The notes below the pieces were generated by a model, which had not been told where the DNA came from, did not search any database, and saw nothing but the letters and a program-made list of their open reading frames with translations. A DNA stretch of 64,000 bases, taken from positions 1 to 64,000 of the forward strand of contig CAIMUX010000119.1 in the NCBI GenBank assembly GCA_903844735.1. The letters run 5' to 3'. The translations under genes and the position numbers were made by a program. Source of the stretch: Candidatus Eiseniibacteriota bacterium (lineage in GTDB: Bacteria > Eisenbacteria > RBG-16-71-46 > CAIMUX01). The first letter of the stretch is position 1. Each line of letters begins with the position of its first letter. Positions 29,128-37,347 of this stretch are shown piece by piece.

Positions 29128-30443
29128 GACACCTTCACCGAAATCTTGCCCTTGCCGGCTTTGTCCTTCTCCGGTCTCGCGACGTCACCATCCTTCAAAG
29201 CTCGAAGCACGCGATAGGGACCGATGATCACCTTGTCGCCCGGCTTGACTTCACCGGCGACCTCGACATCGGTGTCGCCGCGCAGGCCGAGACTCACCGG
29301 CACGAAGACCGCCTTGCCTGACCGGAGCAGGAACAGCCCTTCCACGATCTTCTCGTTCACCCCGGCCTTCGTCGTATCCGCAGCCTGGGCGAGTGCTCGC
29401 CGCGCCTTTGATTTCGGCGGGTGGGCCCGCCACTCCTGCCACCGCTTCCAGACCCTTTCCGGCTGCGCCGTGAGCGCCTGGATCGGCACGACCAGGGCGC
29501 TGTCCTTCTCGCCGGCGAGAATCTCCACGTCCGCGCTCATGCCCGGTCGCAGCCCTTCGGGGGGGGTGTCGATGCGGACCTCGACGGCAAAGTTCGTTGC
29601 CTGCTGCTGCGTCGACTGCCCGCCGCGGCGACCGGACATCCCAACGGTGGTCACGGTGCCGGCCAGGACCGAGTCCTCCCACGCGTCGACGCGCACGCGC
29701 GAGTGGAGGCCGGGACGAATGCGCACCACATCGGTCTCGTCGACCTCCGCCTCTACCTGCATGGTGTCCAGGTCGGCCACGGTGAGGATCACGGTACCGG
29801 GGTTGTTCATCGTGCCGGTCATGACGTTCTCGCCTTCCTCGACGTTCAGCGCGGTGATCACGCCATCGAGGGGGGAGCGAAACACGGTCTCGTCGAGGTT
29901 CTTGCTGGTTTCGGCAAGGGTGGCGCGCCGGCCACTCAGGTTCTCGCGCGAGGCCGAGACTCGGGCTTCGGCGACTTTCACCTCGGTTCGCGCCGACTGC
30001 AGAGACTCGTCGGATGTGAGCGACTCCTCGAAGAGCTTCTCCTGGCGGGTCAGAGTCTGCCGCGAGAGGTCGAGTTGCGCCTCCGCCAGGTCGAGGTCGG
30101 CCTGCGCCCCTTGCAGCGCCGCCCGCATCGCCGAGCTGGCCGAACGATAGCGCTCGTCATCGAGAACCAGCAAGAGGTCACCGCGCCGCACGCGGTCTCC
30201 CTCGCGCACGGCCAGGCCACGCACGCGCCCCATGATATTCGAGGAGACCTGGACGAGCCGTTCCGGCTGGACCTTGCCCGGGGCGCGCACCCATGACTCG
30301 ACACGTCCCTTTTTCACGTCCTCGACGCGAACCCCCGCCGGCCGTGGTCCGCCGCCCTTCTTGACGCCGATCACCACGAAGATCGCCGTGAGCAGCACAG
30401 CCCCGGTCACGATCCAGGGCCAGACGGCCCTCCGCTTCGTCAT
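29124..30443 (-). CDS. Periplasmic adaptor (HlyD/MacA family)
   Basis: A 439-residue membrane-fusion protein bridging the inner-membrane ABC unit and TolC. ATG 30443 follows GGGGGGAATCG. It has one N-terminal membrane anchor ([20 protein letters not shown]), a split lipoyl domain ([29 protein letters not shown] ... [20 protein letters not shown]), a coiled-coil hairpin between them (about 85-180), a beta-barrel domain, and a C-terminal extension with a Lys-rich tail ([18 protein letters not shown]). It follows tolC by 22 bp and overlaps the ATPase start. Confidence 0.93.
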   Translation of the reverse strand: MTKRRAVWPWIVTGAVLLTAIFVVIGVKKGGGPRPAGVRVEDVKKGRVESWVRAPGKVQPERLVQVSSNIMGRVRGLAVREGDRVRRGDLLLVLDDERYRSASSAMRAALQGAQADLDLAEAQLDLSRQTLTRQEKLFEESLTSDESLQSARTEVKVAEARVSASRENLSGRRATLAETSKNLDETVFRSPLDGVITALNVEEGENVMTGTMNNPGTVILTVADLDTMQVEAEVDETDVVRIRPGLHSRVRVDAWEDSVLAGTVTTVGMSGRRGGQSTQQQATNFAVEVRIDTPPEGLRPGMSADVEILAGEKDSALVVPIQALTAQPERVWKRWQEWRAHPPKSKARRALAQAADTTKAGVNEKIVEGLFLLRSGKAVFVPVSLGLRGDTDVEVAGEVKPGDKVIIGPYRVLRALKDGDVARPEKDKAGKGKISVKVS

Positions 30444-30465
30444 CGATTCCCCCCGCATCACCGCG

Positions 30466-31917
30466 TTACCGCAGCGGACCGCCCACGGCCCGCTCGAGCG
30501 CCGCCTCGCCCAGGTGGTAACTCGCCTCCGCCTCCACCACGGCCACCTTGGCCCGCGTCAGTTCGACCTGAGCATTGTTCCACTCCAGGAGGGTGCCGCC
30601 GCCGGCCTCGTAGAGCGCCTTTTGCAGACGTGCGCTCTCCTCGGCGAAGTTCACCCCTTCCCGCGCGGAGCGAATCCACTCCGAGGCGTTCTTGAGCCCG
30701 AGGAGCGATTCGCGGATATCCAGGGCGACCTGCAGGCGCTGCTGCTCTAGCGCTCGCTCCTTCCCGCGCCGGTCGGCGATCCCCCGCTGGATCGAGCCTT
30801 TGGTCTGTAGGCCGTCGAAGAGAGTCTGGCTGAGGCCGATGGAGAACCCCCAGCGGGCGTCCCTGTCCGGGTCCGAAAAGAGGGGTCCCACAGATTTGTC
30901 GTGCTGCTTGGAGTAGGAATAACTGCCACCGAGGGAGGGGTAGCGCTGGGATCGCGCCGCTCGCTCGCTACTCAGGGCCGCTTCGAGAGAGGCCGCGGCA
31001 CGCTGCAAGTCGGGACGCTGCCGCTCGGCGCGCGCCCCCAGCTCGGACTCCGCCGGCATCGGCGCCGTCTCGTCGACCGGTGCGGGCGGCTCCACCTCCA
31101 GCCGGGAATCGACCGGCAGAGCCAGCATCATCGCGAGGCGGGCGCGCTCCTGCTCGATCCGGTTTTCGGCCCCGATCTTCTCGCGTTCGGCGGTGGACAG
31201 GTTGACTTGCGCCTGAAGGACATCGCTCTTCGCCACCGACCCGAGTTGGAAGAGCGACTCAGCCCGTCGCTGCTGCTCCGTCCGCAGCGTGTAGGAATCC
31301 TGCGCCACCCGAGCAAGTTCCTGGGATTGGGTGAATGCGTAGTACTGCTGCTTCACCGCCAGGACGATCGACTGCACGGCGTCATCAAAGCCGTGGCCGG
31401 CGGCGACCAGAGACTGCCCCGCCCCGCGGAACGAATAGAGGGACGGCAGGTCGACCAGGTTCACTCCCCCGCTCACGCCCAGCGAGTAGCTGTCCTGGGT
31501 CCCTCCGGTGGTGACGAGCCGCTGCGTCTCGGGGTTGACGCCGGAATACTTCTGCGTGTTGCGGCTGAAGCCCACGCTTCCCTGCAAGTTCGGCAGCAGC
31601 CCGGCCCAGGCCGAAGTCCGTCCGCCGCGGGCCATCTCCCACGACTCCCTGGCCTGCGCCACCTGGAGGTTGCGCGTGGTCGCCAGTCCCACGATCTCGT
31701 TCAAGGAAAGCGGACGGGTCAGGTCCGGCATCGAGACCTCCTGAGCGCGGGCAGTCCCGATCGCCAAGAGCAGCGCCGCTGCCACAGCCAGCGATGCAGC
31801 AGCCGGCAGGGCAGCAGGCGGCGATGGAGCAGTCGGCGGCACCGCTCGGCCGCGCCCGGCCCGGAATACTGTCCAACCGTGGCGCGCCATCCGGCGCGCG
31901 GTCATCGTCAAGGGCAT
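30466..31917 (-). CDS. TolC-family outer-membrane efflux channel
   Basis: A 483-residue outer-membrane factor. The ATG at 31917 follows a strong GGAGGAGGATCCG site. A long Arg-containing signal region ends in LAVAAALLLAIGTARAQE. The mature part shows the two duplicated helix-strand blocks of TolC: LSLNEIVGLATTRNLQVAQARESWEMARG with an aromatic-rich barrel strand, then RPDLQRAAASLEAALSSERAARSQRYPSLGGSYSYS, WGFSIGLSQTLFDG and coiled-coil helices. It is the first gene of the exporter run, followed by adaptor, ATPase and two permeases, so it likely provides their exit duct. It lies 360 bp downstream of the exbD pair on the same strand. Confidence 0.92.
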   Translation of the reverse strand: MPLTMTARRMARHGWTVFRAGRGRAVPPTAPSPPAALPAAASLAVAAALLLAIGTARAQEVSMPDLTRPLSLNEIVGLATTRNLQVAQARESWEMARGGRTSAWAGLLPNLQGSVGFSRNTQKYSGVNPETQRLVTTGGTQDSYSLGVSGGVNLVDLPSLYSFRGAGQSLVAAGHGFDDAVQSIVLAVKQQYYAFTQSQELARVAQDSYTLRTEQQRRAESLFQLGSVAKSDVLQAQVNLSTAEREKIGAENRIEQERARLAMMLALPVDSRLEVEPPAPVDETAPMPAESELGARAERQRPDLQRAAASLEAALSSERAARSQRYPSLGGSYSYSKQHDKSVGPLFSDPDRDARWGFSIGLSQTLFDGLQTKGSIQRGIADRRGKERALEQQRLQVALDIRESLLGLKNASEWIRSAREGVNFAEESARLQKALYEAGGGTLLEWNNAQVELTRAKVAVVEAEASYHLGEAALERAVGGPLR

Positions 31918-32112
31918 CGGATCCTCCTCCACATCTCGAAAATCACTCGGGCCCCGCCGAGGGGCGGCCCCGGGACGGCCGGGATTATAGCCCCGCCCGA
32001 CCCCCAGGCGCACCTGCTGTCTCGGGCAGGGGGCGCCCCCCGAAGGGGGCACGCGGGCGCGGGAGCCATACGGCCCGGGGACACCGTCGGTTGCGATCAC
32101 CGGAAAATTCCC

Positions 32113-32232
32113 TTCCGAACGGACGCGATGGGGACAACTCGGCGCGCCCTCATTCCGAACGGACGCGACGGGGAGGACTCGGCGCGCTTGCGTCTCGAAC
32201 GGGCTCGAAGGCGATGACCCGGCTCACCTCCA
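32113..32232. repeat. 40-bp tandem repeat upstream of the tolC-like gene
   Basis: Three degenerate copies with a 40-bp period in the leader between exbD and tolC. Copies 1 and 2 share CCGAACGGACGCGA, GGGGA and CTCGGCGCGC; copy 3 keeps CTCGAACGGGCTCGA. The period is not a multiple of three and no gene spans it. Its position suggests a possible influence on the exporter promoter; nothing in the sequence proves that. Confidence 0.75.
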
Positions 32233-32274
32233 CCCCGGGATCTCCCTGGCGCACCGCCATTCGGGATTGCCCCA

Positions 32275-32688
32275 TCAGCGCGACCGTCGGTCGGGCTGCA
32301 CCGTGAAAGATACATTCCGGGCGCCGGATCGCTTCAATTCCTCGATGACCGCATCGACGCGGGCGTATGGAACCTCACGGTCCACCGTCAGCCCCACCAG
32401 CAGCGCCGGGTTCTCACGCAATAGACGAGCCAGCACTGGACGCAGTTCGGGCACCGTGAGAAGAAAGTCATCTACCGAGAGACTCCCGCGCGCGTCGAGA
32501 TAGACGTGGGTGGCCAGGCGCCGTGGCACCGGCACGCCCGCTTCGGCACGTGGCAGCGTCACCGGCAGACCGTTCTCCATCCGGAAGATCGTCGTGGCCA
32601 TGAAGAAGATCAGCAGGAGGAAGGCGATGTCGGCGGTCGAGGCTGTGGGTATCCAGGCCTCCACACGAACCGGTCGCTTCCAACGCAT
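32275..32688 (-). CDS. ExbD/TolR-family protein (second copy)
   Basis: A 137-residue proton-channel partner. It has a short basic cytoplasmic start (MRWKRPVRVEAW), one membrane helix (TADIAFLLLIFFMATTIF) with the essential Asp in 'ADIAFLLLIFF', and a periplasmic domain (VYLDARGSLSVDDFLLTV ... VGLTVDREVPYARVDAVIEELKRSGA) of the ExbD fold. The start is ATG 32688 with GGGAGA upstream. With ExbB it would form a stator that uses the proton gradient to energise outer-membrane processes. Two different ExbD genes after one ExbB are common where TonB-type and other users share the stator. Confidence 0.93.
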   Translation of the reverse strand: MRWKRPVRVEAWIPTASTADIAFLLLIFFMATTIFRMENGLPVTLPRAEAGVPVPRRLATHVYLDARGSLSVDDFLLTVPELRPVLARLLRENPALLVGLTVDREVPYARVDAVIEELKRSGARNVSFTVQPDRRSR

Positions 32689-32732
32689 GCGGTAGTCTCC
32701 CTTCCTTCAGCCCGCACGAAACGATGAGGGCC

Positions 32733-33137
32733 TTAGTACCGAGCCGGGCGCAGCGCGATTCTCTCCGCGCGCGCGAGTTTCACCGCATCCAGGATCCACA
32801 CCATCACCTCGTAGCGAGCTGCGGGGTGGGTCTCCACCGAGACGACGAGGTCGGGGTTGTCGCGGAGCCGCGCCTCCACGCGGGCGCGGACCTCGCCCGG
32901 TTCGGTGGGAACGCCATCGACGGTGATGCGCCCCTGCGCATCGGCGGCAACGGAGACCAGTTTGTCCTGGTGCAACCGAACCGGCGGCACGCCCGTCCCC
33001 GGCAGGACCAAAGGCAACCCCCGCTCGGTGTCGAACACCGTGGTAGCAATGAAGAAAATCAGCAGCAGGAAGGCGATGTCAGCCAATGTCGCCTGCGGGA
33101 TCACCGGCACCGGTCGGATGCCTCCGCGGATCCGCAT
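32733..33137 (-). CDS. ExbD/TolR-family protein (first copy)
   Basis: A 134-residue paralogue of the next gene, with the same membrane motif (LADIAFLLLIFFIATTVF, essential Asp) and a periplasmic ExbD domain ending KLARAERIALRPARY. Its ATG (33137) shares one base with the exbB stop (TGATG), so the pair is translationally coupled. The two ExbD proteins are only partly alike in the periplasmic half, implying different partners. Confidence 0.93.
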   Translation of the reverse strand: MRIRGGIRPVPVIPQATLADIAFLLLIFFIATTVFDTERGLPLVLPGTGVPPVRLHQDKLVSVAADAQGRITVDGVPTEPGEVRARVEARLRDNPDLVVSVETHPAARYEVMVWILDAVKLARAERIALRPARY

Positions 33138-33961
33138 CAGGAGGCCTCGGGGGGGCCCGGCCGGCGCTCGATCTCGTCCACCAGGTCAAGTGCGCTCTCC
33201 TCCATCTCCACGATGAAGCGGTCGATGCGAGAGACAAAGTAGTTGTGGAACCCCTGGATCGGGATGGCAATGCATAGTCCCGCTTCGGTGGTGATGAGTG
33301 CTTCCGAAATGCCGGATGCCACGAGTTTCGCGCTCACCTGGTCAGCGGCGGCGATGGCGTCAAACGCGTGAATCATCCCCGACACCGTGCCCAGGAAACC
33401 GAGCAGCGGCGCAATGTTCGCCACCGAAGCCAGGACGATGAGCCCGCGCTGCAGAAACGAGACCTCGATACTCCCGGCGGCTTCGATCGCCTTCTCTACA
33501 GCGGCCGGTCCCTGTTCGGACTTGAGAAGCCCCGAGTGGAGGATGGCGGCCACCGACCCCCGCGTCTTCTTGCAGGTCTGGAGGGCGGCGGCGACACCGT
33601 CCTGCCGCAGGTTCTCGACGACCCGCGCGATGAACTGGCGTGTGTCGGTCGTGGCACGACGCAAGGCGATCCAACGCTCGATAGCGGCGGCCAGCCCAAG
33701 GACGGAGCATGCGAGGAGAGGCCACATGAAGATCCCACCTCGCCGGAACCACTCCCAGAGCCCTGGAGAGGGGTGGTAGGCCGGCATCGCAGTCGGCGTG
33801 GCAACCGGCCCCTCCCGGACTGCCCCCGGGGATGTGGCCCCGACCGTGATGGAGGTCTGCGGGGTCACAAGGGCCGTTTCCGCGCGCAGCGGTCCGGTCG
33901 CTAGCCAGGCGACGACCAGCAGCGCCAACAAGATCCACCGGGAAGCGGGGCGTGGCATCAT
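33137..33961 (-). CDS. ExbB/TolQ/MotA-family proton channel protein
   Basis: A 274-residue protein starting at ATG 33961 behind GGAGGAGAGAAAACCG. It has a signal-like N-terminus (WILLALLVVAWLATGPLRAE), a Pro/Thr-rich periplasmic segment, then the TolQ core: RRGGIFMWPLLACSVLGLAAAIERWIAL, a cytoplasmic loop, GLIVLASVANIAPLLGFLGTVSGMI and the third helix LITTEAGLCIAIPIQGFHNYF. The extra cleavable-looking N-terminal segment is typical of the longer ExbB branch. It is transcribed divergently from the TPR gene, so promoters for both lie in 33962-34252. Confidence 0.93.
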   Translation of the reverse strand: MMPRPASRWILLALLVVAWLATGPLRAETALVTPQTSITVGATSPGAVREGPVATPTAMPAYHPSPGLWEWFRRGGIFMWPLLACSVLGLAAAIERWIALRRATTDTRQFIARVVENLRQDGVAAALQTCKKTRGSVAAILHSGLLKSEQGPAAVEKAIEAAGSIEVSFLQRGLIVLASVANIAPLLGFLGTVSGMIHAFDAIAAADQVSAKLVASGISEALITTEAGLCIAIPIQGFHNYFVSRIDRFIVEMEESALDLVDEIERRPGPPEAS

Positions 33962-34252
33962 CGGTTTTCTCTCCTCCAGCGCACTTCCCTGCCGGGAATG
34001 GACCCGGCATTCCACGCCGACCCCGGATGGTACACGCCGTGTGGCGGGGTGGAAACCACGCTTTCGGATCCCCCCGGGACCGGGTGCCGGACCGGATCGA
34101 CACGCCCTACGGCAGTCAAGACGCTGCGCCTGGTTGCCGATAGAGAACCTGTGGAGAACGCCAAACAAATGCCAGGGAAGGACCGGGGAATGGAACGAAG
34201 CACGCGGTCCCGGAGCCTGTCATCGGTCGCAGCAGGGCGACCCTGGAGTACC

Positions 34253-36214
34253 ATGCGTCTGCCGCCGGCGTTCGGGATCACGGGCACGCAGCGTCTGCCG
34301 CTGCCGCCATCGATCGGCGGACCCGTGGGAATCATCCTCGACGCGATTGTCCTGCTTGCCATCGTGCTCTGGGCTGTGCCGACCTCCGCCGAACCCGGCG
34401 AACCCGGGATCGATGTCGATAGGTCCGTCGCCGTCTCCTCCGCTGTGGGCACTCTGCGGATGCCGAAAGCGCGTGCGGGGTGCGCCGTCCGCCCGGCAGA
34501 ACCCGGCGTCTCACCGTTGGCGGCTCTCGATGCAACGATGCGGGCGCTGAGGGCGGAGGAGTCGGGCCAACGCGATGAGGCAATTCTCTTCTGGAAATCG
34601 GCGGGCGATGCCGATCCGCACGCGTTGGCGCCGCGCCTGGCTCTCGTCCGCTTGCTGGCTTTTTCCGATCCAGCGGGCGCGACGACGGCGTTGCGCGAAA
34701 CGGCCGGTCTCGTGGGCACCACCTACCTGGGGCAGCGCTGGGCGATTCGCAGCGCGGTGCTGGGACTGGCGCTGGGTATCGTCCTGGCATCGATGCTTCT
34801 CCTTGCAGGGTTGGTCGGGCGCCACCTGCGGGCGCTGCAGCATCTGGTGCGGGAGACGTTGTCCCGGGTTCTGCCTATGCGTTCGGCTGCCGGACCTCTG
34901 TCGTGGGCCTTTCTCACCCTGCCCTTCCTAGCGGGCCTGGGGGCTGTCGCCGGGATGGCCTTTCTCGCATTCGCCTCCTCCTTCCACTTCAACCGCCGGG
35001 AGCGGATGGTGGCTCTTGCCGCCACCGCGGCGTGCCTGATGATTGGACCGGCACTCCTCGTCGCTCGACCGCTCTGGTCTCTCGATCCCGCGGGGTTCGA
35101 CGGACTCCTCATTGCCGAGGCACAGCGCGACCCGGCCTCGCCACCCGCGCAGGTTGCGGCCACGGAGTGGGCGGCCCGCGAGCCCGACTCCGCGATCCCA
35201 TCCTTCCTCCGTGGGCTCGATCACCTGCGCTCGGGCCGTCCGGACTCCGCGGCCACGCGATTCAACCGGGCGGCCGCGGCCGGTGGGCTTCCCCCGGCCG
35301 TTCTTGAAACCAACATCGGGAGCGCCCGTTTCCTCAACGGCGATGTAGGGGGCGCGCGCCCGCACTACGAGCGGGCGGTGGCGATCGACCCCGGTCGCTT
35401 CGAACCGCACTACGATCTGAGCATTGTCCTCGCGACCTTGGGGGACTATCCCGGCGCCGACGCCGCGATAGAGGAGGCGGGCCGGGCGGGGCTCGACCGG
35501 TTGCGCGACATCGGCCGCACCGAGTTCGGGGACGGGCCCCGCGTGCCGGTCGAAGCGCCCCTCTCTACCGTCGACCTGTGGGACATTGACTTGCGGCGGC
35601 ATGTTCCGACTGCACCGCCCGCTCTCCTCGGCGCTCTGCTTCCGCTGCAAAGCCCCTGGGCCACGGCCCCGGCCATGCTGCTGACCGCCCTCGTCGGCTT
35701 CTTCGCCGGGCGCCGTTTGCGGCGGCCACTCGCGGTTCATGTCTGCTTCCAGTGTGGGGCGCCGATCTGCCGGCGCTGCCTCGTCCGCATCGACCGGCGC
35801 GCCTACTGCCACGCCTGCGGAGAGTCGATGGGTGGCGCCGACCTAGCGGAAACGACGCGGTTGCTGTTGCGGCGGCTCATAGAGGAGCGCCCGTCTTGGA
35901 CCGGCCGCCTCCGCCCGATACTGCTGGGCATCCTCCCGGGGACCGGCGCCGCTCTCGCCGGAAACGCCGGTGCCGGGCTCGCGGCGGCGCTGCCCGCGGG
36001 ACTGGGCATCGCGCTGCTCGCGTTCCCACTCTGGGGAAATGGGTGCCTCCCGCTCCCGGTGTATCTCCTGGTGGCACCGCTCCTCGCGCCGGCCGGGTTG
36101 TTGTTGCTCGCCGTGGCTTTGGTGCTCAACGCACTTGGCGTTCGCGCGGCCGAGCGCGGTAACGAGGGCCTGCGCGCCTTTTTCGAGCGGGACGTGGACC
36201 GGTCGGCAGCCTGA
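34253..36214 (+). CDS. Membrane TPR protein with zinc ribbon
   Basis: A 653-residue protein of unknown function. An N-terminal hydrophobic segment (GIILDAIVLLAIVLWAVPTSAE) is followed by a TPR-like repeat (EAILFWKSAGDADPHALAPRLALVRLL), two or three membrane helices, more TPR units (LETNIGSARFLNGDVGGARPHYERAVAID), then a zinc-binding treble-clef-like segment VCFQCGAPICRRC ... RAYCHACG and two hydrophobic C-terminal segments. I chose ATG 34253 (GGAG four bases upstream); ATG 34190 also has a fair ribosome binding site. Proteins of this build occur next to DUF4388 proteins in other diderms, as here. It is probably a scaffold at the inner membrane. Confidence 0.75.
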   Translation: MRLPPAFGITGTQRLPLPPSIGGPVGIILDAIVLLAIVLWAVPTSAEPGEPGIDVDRSVAVSSAVGTLRMPKARAGCAVRPAEPGVSPLAALDATMRALRAEESGQRDEAILFWKSAGDADPHALAPRLALVRLLAFSDPAGATTALRETAGLVGTTYLGQRWAIRSAVLGLALGIVLASMLLLAGLVGRHLRALQHLVRETLSRVLPMRSAAGPLSWAFLTLPFLAGLGAVAGMAFLAFASSFHFNRRERMVALAATAACLMIGPALLVARPLWSLDPAGFDGLLIAEAQRDPASPPAQVAATEWAAREPDSAIPSFLRGLDHLRSGRPDSAATRFNRAAAAGGLPPAVLETNIGSARFLNGDVGGARPHYERAVAIDPGRFEPHYDLSIVLATLGDYPGADAAIEEAGRAGLDRLRDIGRTEFGDGPRVPVEAPLSTVDLWDIDLRRHVPTAPPALLGALLPLQSPWATAPAMLLTALVGFFAGRRLRRPLAVHVCFQCGAPICRRCLVRIDRRAYCHACGESMGGADLAETTRLLLRRLIEERPSWTGRLRPILLGILPGTGAALAGNAGAGLAAALPAGLGIALLAFPLWGNGCLPLPVYLLVAPLLAPAGLLLLAVALVLNALGVRAAERGNEGLRAFFERDVDRSAA

Positions 36215-36230
36215 GAACGGAGGCGGAAGG

Positions 36231-37301
36231 ATGTCACTGCGCGGCAACCTCGGCGAGTTCAGCGCGCTGGAGACGCTCCAGCTTATCGGCCAGCAACAGA
36301 AGACCGGCACGCTCGAAGTCCGGTCGGGCCGACGCTTCCGTGCCTTCGCATTCACGGCCGGACAGCTCGTCGCCCTCGTGCCGGAAACGGAAAGGGAACC
36401 CGAGCCGCTTCTGGCCACACTCGCCGCCCTGGGCTGGATACAGGCGGACCGCGCCCGGGCTCTGCAGTCCTCCGGCGCGGCGGCGGGCCTTGAGTCGCTC
36501 CGCCCCCACTGCCCGGTAGCCGGAGACCTTATCGAGGAAGTGCGACGCACGGTCCTCCAGGGACGGCTCGACGACGTGCTGCTCTGGAGTCGCGGCCGCT
36601 TTCTCTTCAAGGCCGACGTCGTGCCATCGTCGGATTGGCCACCGCTGCCTCTCGAGGAGATGCTGCTCGAGTCGATGCGCCGTCTGGACGAAACGGCCGA
36701 GTTACACGCCGCGGGATTGCGGCCGGAGACCGTGCCGCAGTGCGATGACGCGCCGGTCCCGCCGCCGGTGCTCGAGTCCCCGGCCAACTGGATCGCCCCC
36801 GCGCTTCTTCCGCGCTGTGACGGTCGAAAGAATCTCCGTCGCATCGGCTCCTCGCTGGCTCTGGCCGAATACGAGATTCTCGTTACCGTGCAGGCGCTGG
36901 AGCGGCTCGGCCGGCTCCGCCTGCGCCGCCACGGACCCGCCGGGACGACGGTCGTCGAGCCGTTGCGCTTGCCGCACCCGACCGCACCGTTGCATCTCGC
37001 CCTCGCCGTGAGCGCCGCCATCGCGTGCGGCTTTGGCGCGCGGGCCGTCACGGCGAACGTGATCGGCCCCGCCGCCACCGCCGTGATCGAGGAACGCGCG
37101 CGATTCGAGGACGAACGTGCCGTCCGTCAGCTCCTCGAAGTGTTTCTCCGCCGACAAGGAAGTTACCCGTCCGTGCTGGAAGATCTCGTACGCGAAGGGG
37201 TGTGGCCGGAGCGGTTTGCCGCACGATTGTCACTGTTCGAGTACCGCCCGTCGGCGGATGGGCTCGGGTATGTACTTGAGAGATCCTCCCGCCACGGCTA
37301 G
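36231..37301 (+). CDS. DUF4388 (PATAN-like) protein
   Basis: A 356-residue cytoplasmic protein. The ATG at 36231 is preceded by GGAGGCGGAAGG, 17 bp after the TPR gene's stop. The N-terminal 100 residues match DUF4388/PATAN: LRGNLGEFSALETLQLIGQQQKTGTLEVRSG, then a beta-rich part ('FAFTAGQLVALV') and a helical part. The middle has a winged-helix-like region (APALLPRCDGRKNLRRIGSSLALAEYEILVTVQALERLGRLRLR). The rest is uncharacterised. PATAN domains are often found in response regulators and gliding/type IV pilus regulators. The gene is co-transcribed with the TPR protein and ends 46 bp from the convergent waaF-gmhB gene. Confidence 0.8.
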   Translation: MSLRGNLGEFSALETLQLIGQQQKTGTLEVRSGRRFRAFAFTAGQLVALVPETEREPEPLLATLAALGWIQADRARALQSSGAAAGLESLRPHCPVAGDLIEEVRRTVLQGRLDDVLLWSRGRFLFKADVVPSSDWPPLPLEEMLLESMRRLDETAELHAAGLRPETVPQCDDAPVPPPVLESPANWIAPALLPRCDGRKNLRRIGSSLALAEYEILVTVQALERLGRLRLRRHGPAGTTVVEPLRLPHPTAPLHLALAVSAAIACGFGARAVTANVIGPAATAVIEERARFEDERAVRQLLEVFLRRQGSYPSVLEDLVREGVWPERFAARLSLFEYRPSADGLGYVLERSSRHG

Positions 37302-37347
37302 GGCGCTGCCAGAGTGCGGCCGCGACTCCTCCAGGGCACCGGCGACA